Made by a program: the position numbers and the translations under genes. 64,000 bases of DNA from assembly GCA_025999435.1 (NCBI GenBank), contig BNXH01000003.1, positions 1 through 64,000 on the forward strand, given 5' to 3'. This DNA is from Bacteroidia bacterium. Lineage in GTDB: Bacteria > Bacteroidota > Bacteroidia > Bacteroidales > Dysgonomonadaceae. Positions 1-7,537 of the stretch are shown here, one piece after another. Position 1 is the first letter of the stretch. The number at the start of each line of letters is the position of its first letter. The notes under the pieces are model-generated. The model was not told where the DNA came from and did no database searches. It was given only the letters and a program-made list of their open reading frames with translations.

Positions 1-21
1 CTTTCATTTTACTTTTCCCAA

Positions 22-1182
22 TTATTTAAACAGGTTTTTCATGGCATCGATATCGAATGCCAAAGAAAAACGAAGAGTTTGATCTAATGGATTTTGTTGA
101 GCTGTGGCAAGCATATAAGCTACGTCCAATTGGAATGCCGTAAGTTTAAACCCTGCTCCAAAACCTATATACTGACGATTTCCCTTCATCTTGTTCTCAT
201 GAAAATATCCTGTACGTATACGGAACTTACTGTCATAGTCATATTCCGCACCTACCGACCACATAATTTCCTTTAATTCTTCGGAAAATCCACCGGGAGC
301 ATCTCCAAATGATTTAAAAATACCCGATATAGGATTGATATCCCTATATTCTGTAAGACGATTAAAGAATTCATCAGTTGTTTCTTCATCTTTCTGAACA
401 GGAGGCGTTGGCACCAGATATTTATTTATATCGGCACTGAATGACAATGTACTAACTTCATTAACCGGATACATCAATGACGCGCCGATACGTAAATTTG
501 TAGGAATAAAGTCATTGCGGGGACCTCCGTCTGTAGATATCTTTGTACCTATATTGGAAATATTAAATCCAAAGCTGAGTAAACTCTCCGATTTTCCTAC
601 ATTAATATACGATTCATTGTAACCGGCTATATCCGCAGCAAATGCATTACCGGCAGAAGTACCTTCAGAGGAACCTGTATAATCGGTACGGATATAACGC
701 ACAGTTACCGCTCCCGAAAATGTTTCTGTCAATTTACGTGAATAACCTATATCAAAAGCCATTTCGTATGGAGAAACACTCTTCAAAAATTGTCCGTATT
801 GGTCTGTTACATTAACATCACCAATAGAGAAATAACGGATAGAAGCGCTTAGCGCCTGATTATTTTCGTTCCCTAATTTATAATAGCCGACTCCGTATAC
901 CAGCGCAACATCGTTCACTATTTTTCTCAACCATGGTGTATATGACAAACCGAAACCCGCCTTACTTTGTATAAAAGCATATTTTGCAGGATTCCAATGC
1001 TGTGAATATATATCGGGAGCCGTTGCAACACCGGCATCCCCCATACCTCCACTTCGGGCATCAGGAGTTATAACCAATGATGGAACAGCTGTCACTATCG
1101 GGTTCAAATCCTGTGCAAATACAGTATTTACAGATAATGCAAAAATACTCACCAGCAAAATCGATTTTAAAAGACTCTTCAT
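22..1182 (-). CDS. porV: type IX secretion system outer-membrane protein PorV
   Basis: Outer-membrane beta-barrel protein of the type IX secretion system (T9SS). In the family, PorV shuttles cargo from the translocon to the attachment complex with the PorU sortase. The sequence shows an N-terminal signal peptide ending near AQDLNP, the family's early segment around SGGMGDAGVATA (residues 44-55), alternating amphipathic strands, and a C-terminal strand ending in aromatic and hydrophobic residues. At 386 aa it has normal family length. In Porphyromonas the neighbours are, from memory, a fumarylacetoacetase-fold gene, porU and porV; here the fumarylacetoacetase gene lies directly upstream and no porU lies between. 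Its presence implies a T9SS, although I saw no cargo with an obvious T9SS C-terminal domain in the window. The family call is firm; the distinction from other PorV/PorQ-like barrels rests on overall similarity. Confidence 0.88.
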   Translation of the reverse strand: MKSLLKSILLVSIFALSVNTVFAQDLNPIVTAVPSLVITPDARSGGMGDAGVATAPDIYSQHWNPAKYAFIQSKAGFGLSYTPWLRKIVNDVALVYGVGYYKLGNENNQALSASIRYFSIGDVNVTDQYGQFLKSVSPYEMAFDIGYSRKLTETFSGAVTVRYIRTDYTGSSEGTSAGNAFAADIAGYNESYINVGKSESLLSFGFNISNIGTKISTDGGPRNDFIPTNLRIGASLMYPVNEVSTLSFSADINKYLVPTPPVQKDEETTDEFFNRLTEYRDINPISGIFKSFGDAPGGFSEELKEIMWSVGAEYDYDSKFRIRTGYFHENKMKGNRQYIGFGAGFKLTAFQLDVAYMLATAQQNPLDQTLRFSLAFDIDAMKNLFK

Positions 1183-1319
1183 TTATTTACTGTTTAGATA
1201 ATTAATTTAATTTGTTAAGGTTTATTTATATATAAGTTTGTAATATCCCTTTACCTTAAGTATATAACACTTTTTTATACTATTTATTGTTTCTATTCCG
1301 AAATTTAACATCTGAAGAG

Positions 1320-1946
1320 TCAACATATTCTCACTTCAAACAACTGATCGCTTTCTATTGAACCGGTTAAGTTATTTCCAATTGTTACCTTACCCACTCC
1401 GGCAGGAGTACCTGTAAATATCAAATCCCCGGTTTTCAGTGTAAAAAAACGACTGGCATATGCTATAACCTTATCAACAGGATGTATCATATGGGATGTA
1501 TTGCCCACTTGTACAGCTTTACCATCTATATCCAACCGAAAATCAAGATTATCAATTGGTTTGTTATATTGGTCTTTATGAACAAATCTCCCGACAACAG
1601 CAGAATTATCAAAAGCCTTCGAGATCTCCCAAGGCAAACTTTTCTTCTTTAGCTCACCTTGAATATCTCTTGCAGTAAAGTCAATGCCAAGGCTTATCTC
1701 TTCATAATAACGGTGAGCAAATCTTTCCGCAATATTTTTTCCTACTTTATTTATCTTTATTACAAGTTCTGCTTCATAATGGATCTCAGATGAGAAATCC
1801 GGAATATAAAAATCATTGTTTTCACCACTCAATAAAGCAGTATCAGGTTTCATAAAGAGAACAGGATCATCATCTTTGCCCGACGGTACTCTGTTCATCT
1901 CTTTATTATGATCGTGATAGTTGAGCCCTACACAAATTATCTTCAT
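1320..1946 (-). CDS. fumarylacetoacetate hydrolase (FAH) family protein
   Basis: Metal-dependent FAH-fold enzyme, a family that includes acylpyruvases, oxaloacetate decarboxylases and 2-hydroxyhepta-diene-dioate isomerases; the exact substrate cannot be read from the sequence. Visible family features are the N-terminal IICVGLNYHDHNKE, the HYEAELVI segment carrying the metal-binding acidic pair, DFTARDIQ in the middle, and the glycine-rich FTGTPAGVG near the end. At about 208 aa it is a compact single-domain member. I start it at the ATG at 1946; an in-frame TTG two codons upstream is less likely. It is cytoplasmic with no signal peptide. It sits between porV and a glycosyltransferase on the same strand, with a heptamer repeat in its upstream spacer. 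Confidence 0.85.
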   Translation of the reverse strand: MKIICVGLNYHDHNKEMNRVPSGKDDDPVLFMKPDTALLSGENNDFYIPDFSSEIHYEAELVIKINKVGKNIAERFAHRYYEEISLGIDFTARDIQGELKKKSLPWEISKAFDNSAVVGRFVHKDQYNKPIDNLDFRLDIDGKAVQVGNTSHMIHPVDKVIAYASRFFTLKTGDLIFTGTPAGVGKVTIGNNLTGSIESDQLFEVRIC

Positions 1947-1986
1947 TATCAACTTATTTAAATTAGTAGTAAGTAGTTACAAGTAG

Positions 1987-2014
1987 ACAAGATACAAGAT
2001 ACAAGATACAAGAT
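1987..2014. repeat. heptanucleotide tandem repeat (ACAAGAT)x4
   Basis: Four perfect consecutive copies of ACAAGAT occupy the spacer between the glycosyltransferase and the FAH gene, about 40 bp upstream of the FAH start. Imperfect related sequence (TTACAAGTAG) precedes the array. Short perfect repeats like this can gain or lose units by slippage, which would alter the spacing of a promoter or leader. No regulatory role is shown. Confidence 0.9.
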
Positions 2015-2075
2015 AAACTTAGGAGTTAAGCCAAAACCATACTTCCTGCTTTTAACTCTCTTACTACTAATCGAT

Positions 2076-2813
2076 TTATTGCTTCTTTTTTATTCCCCCA
2101 AACAATTGACGAAACCTCATGGTAAGAACCCCAAAAACGCCCTCTGCAAAAATGCCTGAATTCATTTTAGATGTTCCCAATATCCGGTTTACAAATATAA
2201 TAGAAACCTCTTTGATCTTAAATTTGAGGCAATATGCCGTATATTTCATTTCCACCTGAAAAGCATATCCTTTGAAGCGAATATTGTCTAAGTCTATTGT
2301 CTTTAAAACAATCCGCCTGTAACATACAAATCCTGCTGTAGAATCATGTACTTTCATTCCCGTAATGATCCTCACATATTTAGATGCAAAATACGACATG
2401 AGCACACGCCCCATAGGCCAGTTTACCACATTAACCCCACTATAATAGCGCGAACCTACGGCCACATCCGCCCCTTCGTTAGCGCAAGCATCGTAGAGAC
2501 GTAGCAGATCATTCGGATTGTGTGAAAAATCGGCATCCATCTCAAATATATATTCGTAATCACGTTCGAGCGTCCATTTAAATCCGGCTATATATGCCGT
2601 ACCCAATCCTAATTTTCCTGACCGTTCTACCAAATATAATCTGTCGGCAAACTCCTGTTGTAATTGTTTTACTATAGCTGCTGTGCCATCGGGGGAACCG
2701 TCATCGATAACCAGGATATCAAAAACTCTTGGCAAATCAAATACTGTTCTGATGATAGCTTCTATATTTTCCTTTTCGTTGTAGGTTGGTATTATGACTA
2801 TAGAATCAGACAT
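2076..2813 (-). CDS. polyprenol-phosphate mannosyltransferase-like glycosyltransferase (GT2, DPM1-like)
   Basis: Family 2 glycosyltransferase of the dolichyl-phosphate mannose synthase type, which transfers a hexose from a nucleotide sugar to a lipid phosphate at the cytoplasmic face of the inner membrane. Motifs are VIIPTYNEKENI at the N-terminus, VIDDGSPDGT near residue 36, and the metal-binding FEMDADFSHNP near residue 90. It has no multi-span C-terminal domain, so it is the soluble or peripheral one-domain form of 245 aa, the usual length for this Bacteroidetes family. The lipid-linked sugar probably feeds glycan or protein glycosylation outside the cytoplasm. The donor sugar is not determinable. 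It is followed on the same strand by the FAH gene and porV. Confidence 0.88.
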   Translation of the reverse strand: MSDSIVIIPTYNEKENIEAIIRTVFDLPRVFDILVIDDGSPDGTAAIVKQLQQEFADRLYLVERSGKLGLGTAYIAGFKWTLERDYEYIFEMDADFSHNPNDLLRLYDACANEGADVAVGSRYYSGVNVVNWPMGRVLMSYFASKYVRIITGMKVHDSTAGFVCYRRIVLKTIDLDNIRFKGYAFQVEMKYTAYCLKFKIKEVSIIFVNRILGTSKMNSGIFAEGVFGVLTMRFRQLFGGIKKKQ

Positions 2814-2908
2814 TTCCTTACGTTTTTAAAGTTACAAATGTAACACTTTACTCCTGATAAGTAAGAATATTAAATCAAATAAAACGGTATTCTCACAAAA
2901 TAGATTAA

Positions 2909-3078
2909 GAGCCTGTTTAAATTTTACCAATACATTTTATTATAGCTCTTTTTTCGTTCATTTTCAGTCTCTTTTTATCTGATTTTTCCCTTTCTTCAGC
3001 TTGAATAGCCCGCTATTCGCGCTTCAGAAAAGAAAAAATCATTCTGAAAATCGGAACGAATAAAATTTAAACAGGCTC
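2909..3078. mobile_element. MITE-like hairpin element with 18-bp perfect terminal inverted repeats and TAA target duplication
   Basis: The ends GAGCCTGTTTAAATTTTA (2909-2926) and its exact reverse complement (3061-3078) bound a 170-bp segment flanked by TAA on both sides (2906-2908 and 3079-3081). The interior is also largely self-complementary: the TTCGTTC..ATTTTCAG..GATTTTT..CTTTCTTCAGC arm pairs imperfectly with GCTTCAGAAAAG..GATTTT-type sequence around a GAATAGCCCGCTATTC centre. It has no coding capacity. A 3-bp T-N-A duplication and GAGCC ends resemble the IS1031-type subgroup of the IS5 family, so a transposase from such an element could mobilize it; that assignment is inference. It fills most of the 363-bp gap upstream of tonB. 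Confidence 0.8.
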
Positions 3079-3176
3079 TAACAAAAATCATTTACCGTTT
3101 ATGGAATTTTCAACAAATAAATATCTATAAGGTAAAGAAGGGAGAAAATAGTAACAACAATTTAAAACTTACAGTT

Positions 3177-4013
3177 ATGAAAAACTCAGTAAACTTAAAT
3201 TCCACAGAATGGTGCGACATTATTTTCGAAGGAAAAAATAAAGAATACGGTGCTTTTGCACTTCGCCAATCATCTTGGAAAAGACATTTGATCGCTTTTG
3301 GCCTTATAGTTCTTTTCACTGCATTTGTTGCGGCGCTCCCTGCTATTATCAGTACAGTTCAAGCAGCAACTAAAGACAAAATTGCAGGTATAGACGAAAA
3401 AAGAACACTTGTAGATGTAGAGGTAAAGCAGGATGATAAAGAAATTTTAGAACCAAAGATGCCGGAACCTCCTAAGTTTGCTCCTATGACAAAATTTGTA
3501 CCTCCGACAATCACTACTGACGACCAAGCATCAGATCCTAGTGAAATGACTACTATGGATGAAGCTACTAAGTCTACAGGATTTATAGGAGCATTTAATG
3601 TGGAAGGGACTAAAGACCCGGAAGGAGTATTCAAAAATGTTGCTACAGATATTATGGGAGGGGATGACGGTAAAGGTAAGGGTGAGCCTACTATATATAA
3701 TGTAGGAACCATCCAAGTTACTCCGACATTTCAGGGAGGAGAAGCTGAAATGTATGCATTTATCAAGAAGAATCTGAACTATCCGCCTGTGGATCAGGAA
3801 ATGGGAAACCAAGGGCGCGTAACTATCCGATTTGTAGTAAACAAAACCGGTGAAATATCTAACGTTCAACTTGTAAAAGGTGTTAGTCCGGGATGTGACA
3901 AAGAAGCGATGAGAGTAATTAAAAGTATGCCAAAATGGATACCCGGCAGACAAAACGGCGAACCGGTTAACGTATACTTTATAATTCCGGTAGTATTTAG
4001 ATTAGGAAATTAG
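3177..4013 (+). CDS. tonB: TonB family energy-transducing protein
   Basis: Inner-membrane-anchored periplasmic protein that couples the proton-motive force to TonB-dependent (SusC-type) receptors. A cytoplasmic N-terminal stretch of about 33 residues is followed by one membrane segment (roughly 35-60), a proline-rich linker (PKMPEPPKFAPM, VPPTITT) and a C-terminal TonB domain from about residue 190, with the typical PTFQGGEAEMYAFI, NYPP, GRVTIRFVVNKTGEISNV and W-PG elements. The length (278 aa) is normal for Bacteroidetes TonB. It is monocistronic, with a hairpin terminator just downstream. With three SusC genes in the window it is a candidate partner, although Bacteroidales genomes usually carry several tonB genes. 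Confidence 0.93.
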   Translation: MKNSVNLNSTEWCDIIFEGKNKEYGAFALRQSSWKRHLIAFGLIVLFTAFVAALPAIISTVQAATKDKIAGIDEKRTLVDVEVKQDDKEILEPKMPEPPKFAPMTKFVPPTITTDDQASDPSEMTTMDEATKSTGFIGAFNVEGTKDPEGVFKNVATDIMGGDDGKGKGEPTIYNVGTIQVTPTFQGGEAEMYAFIKKNLNYPPVDQEMGNQGRVTIRFVVNKTGEISNVQLVKGVSPGCDKEAMRVIKSMPKWIPGRQNGEPVNVYFIIPVVFRLGN

Positions 4014-4039
4014 GAAAACTTAGAATAATAGAACCAATG

Positions 4040-4065
4040 CCCGGATAGAGTAATATCTTTCCGGG
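4040..4065. terminator. intrinsic terminator between convergent genes
   Basis: CCCGGA at 4040-4045 pairs with TCCGGG at 4060-4065 and is followed on the plus strand by TTTACTGTTTTT. It lies 26 bp after the tonB stop and abuts the stop of the convergent DUF4130 gene, so it can serve tonB and perhaps both genes. Confidence 0.7.
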
Positions 4066-4066
4066 T

Positions 4067-4828
4067 TTACTGTTTTTCAGTCAGGTATTTCCAAAACCTT
4101 TTTGGCATATGTTGGCGCTGCAACTTCAAGTTGATCCGCTCTTTGATGGTCATAGATTTAAAATAACCTTTCCACAATTCCTGAAACAACTTTTCATCTT
4201 CTGCCATCAGTTTTTCATCCAGTTTACCGCTTAGCAAATGTTCATCATCGTCGAGTGTCATTTCAACAACAGTATGCAAATCATAATAATAGCCATAATG
4301 CCGTTTAATATCATATATTATCCACTTCTGATCGGCAAACCGATCCTTGAAATGTTCTATGGCCAGTGGTAATGCATTATGTTGTGGAGAAACAGGAGCA
4401 AAGTAAATATCGTCAGCTGCTTTCTGAAAGCGGACAAACTGTTTAAGGTATAATTCTTCATGAGAAACCTTTCTGGCTAAACGATGCAATGTCAATACAT
4501 CATCATCCCCAAAGTTAGTTTCGATAGACACTTTGCTATCTATTGTTTTGCGAATAAACCGGAATAGCAAATCATCTTTCCCCTCTTCTTCTGCCAACCA
4601 TGCATTCGTAAGCATATTACAGGCTCCTTTACTCATTTTCTTTTCCAAAGCCGTCCACACACGTATGGCTTTTTCCTCCTGCGTAATAACAGTATATTCT
4701 TCTGTTGTAAACATAGGAACTATATCGCCTTCAGCCAACAGCTTATCGGGAAACACCTTTCGGCTGTATGCATCGAAGACTGCCGTTAGCAACCCCTCCA
4801 ACGTTTTATCGAAAAAGAATACTACCAT
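4067..4828 (-). CDS. DUF4130 (TIGR03915-type) putative DNA metabolism protein
   Basis: Member of the DUF4130 family, which is almost always encoded next to a radical SAM protein of the type found immediately upstream here. The biochemical role is unknown; family annotations suggest DNA modification or repair and the fold is related to uracil-DNA glycosylases. Recognizable segments are the N-terminal FFFDKTLEGLLTAVFDAY, the central LHRLARKVSHEELYLKQFVRFQ, and HFKDRFADQKWIIYDIKRHYGYYYD, which together mark the family. At 253 aa it is standard length and cytoplasmic. Its ATG shares one base with the stop of the radical SAM gene, so the pair is translationally coupled. Confidence 0.85.
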   Translation of the reverse strand: MVVFFFDKTLEGLLTAVFDAYSRKVFPDKLLAEGDIVPMFTTEEYTVITQEEKAIRVWTALEKKMSKGACNMLTNAWLAEEEGKDDLLFRFIRKTIDSKVSIETNFGDDDVLTLHRLARKVSHEELYLKQFVRFQKAADDIYFAPVSPQHNALPLAIEHFKDRFADQKWIIYDIKRHYGYYYDLHTVVEMTLDDDEHLLSGKLDEKLMAEDEKLFQELWKGYFKSMTIKERINLKLQRQHMPKRFWKYLTEKQ

Positions 4829-6096
4829 TAGCTATCAGGGAAAATAATAGATAACTGCCTATCGTCGCCTTTTTTCTTTTTAGGTTCGATCAATATTTTT
4901 CGCACATATTCGGGTGTCGCCTCATTTACGGTATACATAGGAAGTTCGTTGCAGGTAATAAAATATTGAGCTTTTTTCATCACAACGCCTATCTTTTTCA
5001 ATTGGAAAGCATTCAATTTACCATACCTGCGGGAGGTAACTATAAATTGTGCCGATTTCACACCAATACCCGGAACCCGTAAAATCATTACATAGTCCGC
5101 CTTATTTATATCAACCGGAAACATCTCGGGATGACGTAAAGCCCAAGCCAGTTTCGGATCAATTTCCAGATCCAGATCAGGATGAGCGTCATCAACAATT
5201 TCATCCGCCCTGTATTGATAAAACCGCATGAGCCAATCGGCCTGATACAAACGATTTTCCCTTACTAAAGGGGCTTGTTTAAGAGCCGGCAAACGTGAGT
5301 CGTAACTATTAACCGGAATAAAACCGGAATAATATACCCGCCTCATCTGTGTCTGCTGATAAAGAATAGACGAAACCCGCAGAATATCCTTATCATTTTC
5401 ACTTGTTGCTCCAACAATCATTTGCGTACTCTGTCCGGCAGGAACAAACCGGGGAGCCGAACGAAATTTCCGCCTATCCTCAATGCTTTGTTGCACCCCT
5501 TGCTGAATGTAACGCATGGGACGGTAAACACTTCGATGATCTTTTTCAGGAGCCAGAAGTTTCAAATTGGTTTCTGTTGGAATTTCCAGATTCACACTCA
5601 TACGGTCCGCATACAATCCGGCTTCATTCACCAATTCCTGACTGGCTCCGGGTATGCTTTTCATATGTATGTATCCATTATATCTATGCACAGTCCGAAG
5701 TTCCTTAACCACTCTAACCATACGTTCCATTGTATAGTCCGGATTATTAATAACACCCGAACTCAGAAAAAGGCCTTCTATGTAATTCCTGCGATAAAAT
5801 TCTATTGTAAGATCAACCAATTCCTGTACAGAAAAAGTAGCCCGGCGAATATCGTTACTTCGCCTATTGATACAATAAGCACAATCGTAAATACAAAAAT
5901 TGGTCAGCATTATTTTTAACAACGACACACATCTTCCATCTTCCGTAAAGCTATGGCATATGCCCATTCCTCCCACAGTATTTCCAAGACCGCCCGTTTT
6001 ATTTTTACGGACAGTTCCGCTGGAAGAGCAGGAAACATCGTATTTTGCCGACTCCGCCAATACTTTCAATTTCTCTAATATATTGTCGTTTATCAT
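4828..6096 (-). CDS. putative DNA modification/repair radical SAM protein (TIGR03916-type)
   Basis: Radical S-adenosylmethionine enzyme with the iron-sulfur cluster motif CIYDCAYC (C68, C72, C75) and, near residues 325-385, a helix-hairpin-helix region (ADYVMILRVPGIGVKSA) of the kind that contacts DNA. The family always travels with DUF4130, encoded directly downstream with a one-base overlap. The predicted role, from family knowledge, is chemistry on a DNA base or lesion; substrate and reaction are unknown. Cytoplasmic, 422 aa, full length. An AT-rich divergent region separates it from the NlpC/P60 gene. I see no sign of truncation. Confidence 0.88.
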   Translation of the reverse strand: MINDNILEKLKVLAESAKYDVSCSSSGTVRKNKTGGLGNTVGGMGICHSFTEDGRCVSLLKIMLTNFCIYDCAYCINRRSNDIRRATFSVQELVDLTIEFYRRNYIEGLFLSSGVINNPDYTMERMVRVVKELRTVHRYNGYIHMKSIPGASQELVNEAGLYADRMSVNLEIPTETNLKLLAPEKDHRSVYRPMRYIQQGVQQSIEDRRKFRSAPRFVPAGQSTQMIVGATSENDKDILRVSSILYQQTQMRRVYYSGFIPVNSYDSRLPALKQAPLVRENRLYQADWLMRFYQYRADEIVDDAHPDLDLEIDPKLAWALRHPEMFPVDINKADYVMILRVPGIGVKSAQFIVTSRRYGKLNAFQLKKIGVVMKKAQYFITCNELPMYTVNEATPEYVRKILIEPKKKKGDDRQLSIIFPDS

Positions 6097-6262
6097 CTAT
6101 ACAAAGAAAAAGATTTAATTGAGAGGTCGATAATAAATTCTATTAAAAGAAAATAAGATGTTGAAAAGTATATTTTTATATTCAATTACATATTTTTAGT
6201 TATTTTAATATACATGAAAGAAAAAAGCATATCCAAATGCGCTACACATAATGGTTTTTTAT

Positions 6263-6270
6263 TATATTTG
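6263..6270 (+). promoter_or_regulatory. Bacteroidetes-type -7 box (TATATTTG)
   Basis: TATATTTG matches the Bacteroidetes sigma-ABfr -7 consensus TAnnTTTG and lies 47 bp upstream of the ATG of the NlpC/P60 gene. The -33 TTTG element is not clear, only a T-rich stretch (GGTTTTTTA) near the expected place. Confidence 0.55.
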
Positions 6271-6317
6271 TAACTATACAAATCGCTAATATTTTCATCT
6301 AATCTACAATATTGCTT

Positions 6318-7526
6318 ATGAAAAACTTATGCCTACTAGCCATTGCTGTATTTATATTTTCAAATACTACACTTGGACAAAAGCCGGACAAGCCTATATA
6401 TAAACATCTGGAACTAGATACAGCTATTACGACAGTAAAAGATAAATATATACCCGACAAGAGGGTGAAAGTATTTGATGTTAAAGTTGATGACTACGAG
6501 AAAGAGCCAACCTTAACAGGTATCACTTCTGATGTAGAGGCATACAACGCATTGCAGGAAGAAGCAAAAGCCAGAAGCGGCAAATTCATTAATAAGGTAG
6601 AATTACTTCCCGCAAAAGATTTAGGTGATAAAACTTTTGGAGTTATAAATCTTTCTGTTGCAGATATCCGCACAGAAGGTAAATTTTCAGCAGAAATGGC
6701 AACCCAGGCTATACTCGGCACACCTGTACGGATACTACAAAAAGACGGGTGGTATAGAATACAAACTCCGGATGGATATATCGGATGGACACAATCATCT
6801 TCGTTTACACCCATGACTCAAGAAGAAGTAACAACATGGAACAAAGTTCCGAAAGTGGTTTTTACGGATTATTTCGGATTTTCATATGAAGCGCCGGATA
6901 AAAACAGCCAGCATGTATCGGATTTAGTTTCATCCAATATACTGAAATTGGATGGGGAAGAAAACGGATTTTATAAAGTATCATATCCCGATGGACGTAA
7001 AGCCTATGTTCAAAAGGAACAGAGCATGCTTTATAAAGAGTGGAGAAGATCGAAAAAAACAACAGGTGAAAGCTTTGTAAATGAAGCATACAGACTGATG
7101 GGAATACCTTATGTATGGGGAGGAACCTCGGTAAAAGGCATGGATTGCAGTGGGCTTACAAAGACAGTATTATTGATGCATGGTATCATATTGATGCGGG
7201 ATGCTTCGCAACAAGCTTACACTGGAATACCTGTAGATATTAGTACCGGATACGAGAATTTACAAGTAGGCGACCTTATGTTTTTTGGTAAAAAAGCCCA
7301 AGCAGATAAAAAGGAAAGAGTTCGCCATGTAGCCTTCTATGCCGGCGACAAGAAATTTATCCATGCATCCGGTTGCATCCGCATTAGTAGCCTTGATCCC
7401 CAAAGCCCTGATTATGACGAAGGAAATACAAAAGAATTCATTCGGGCAATACGGATAGTCGGAGCAGTTGATAAACAGAACACCAATATTTGGTCGATCG
7501 AAGGAAATTCATTCTATAAACAATAA
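6318..7526 (+). CDS. NlpC/P60 family peptidoglycan endopeptidase with SH3-like domains
   Basis: Exported cysteine peptidase expected to cut between gamma-D-Glu and the diamino acid of peptidoglycan stem peptides. After a signal peptide (through LGQ near residue 21), two SH3-like regions (roughly 90-165 and 180-240) precede a C-terminal NlpC/P60 domain. The catalytic cysteine is in GMDCSGL (C277), with the histidine in VRHVAFYAG (H337) and a third residue in FIHASG (H349). Domain order matches the Bacteroides relatives of the Bacillus dipeptidyl-peptidase VI type. I use the ATG at 6318; an in-frame TTG two codons earlier is a poorer start. Directly downstream is a dipeptide epimerase that would act on the L-Ala-D-Glu released, so the pair forms a murein-peptide recycling unit. 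Confidence 0.9.
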   Translation: MKNLCLLAIAVFIFSNTTLGQKPDKPIYKHLELDTAITTVKDKYIPDKRVKVFDVKVDDYEKEPTLTGITSDVEAYNALQEEAKARSGKFINKVELLPAKDLGDKTFGVINLSVADIRTEGKFSAEMATQAILGTPVRILQKDGWYRIQTPDGYIGWTQSSSFTPMTQEEVTTWNKVPKVVFTDYFGFSYEAPDKNSQHVSDLVSSNILKLDGEENGFYKVSYPDGRKAYVQKEQSMLYKEWRRSKKTTGESFVNEAYRLMGIPYVWGGTSVKGMDCSGLTKTVLLMHGIILMRDASQQAYTGIPVDISTGYENLQVGDLMFFGKKAQADKKERVRHVAFYAGDKKFIHASGCIRISSLDPQSPDYDEGNTKEFIRAIRIVGAVDKQNTNIWSIEGNSFYKQ

Positions 7527-7537
7527 AAAACAGTAAT

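Noticed and set aside
1987-2014. Heptamer array as a possible CRISPR or iteron
   Set aside because: The units are contiguous 7-mers without spacers and there are only four; no replication gene is nearby.
5422-5919. 165-codon plus-strand ORF
   Set aside because: Antisense to the radical SAM gene, whose cysteine motif and helix-hairpin-helix are intact.
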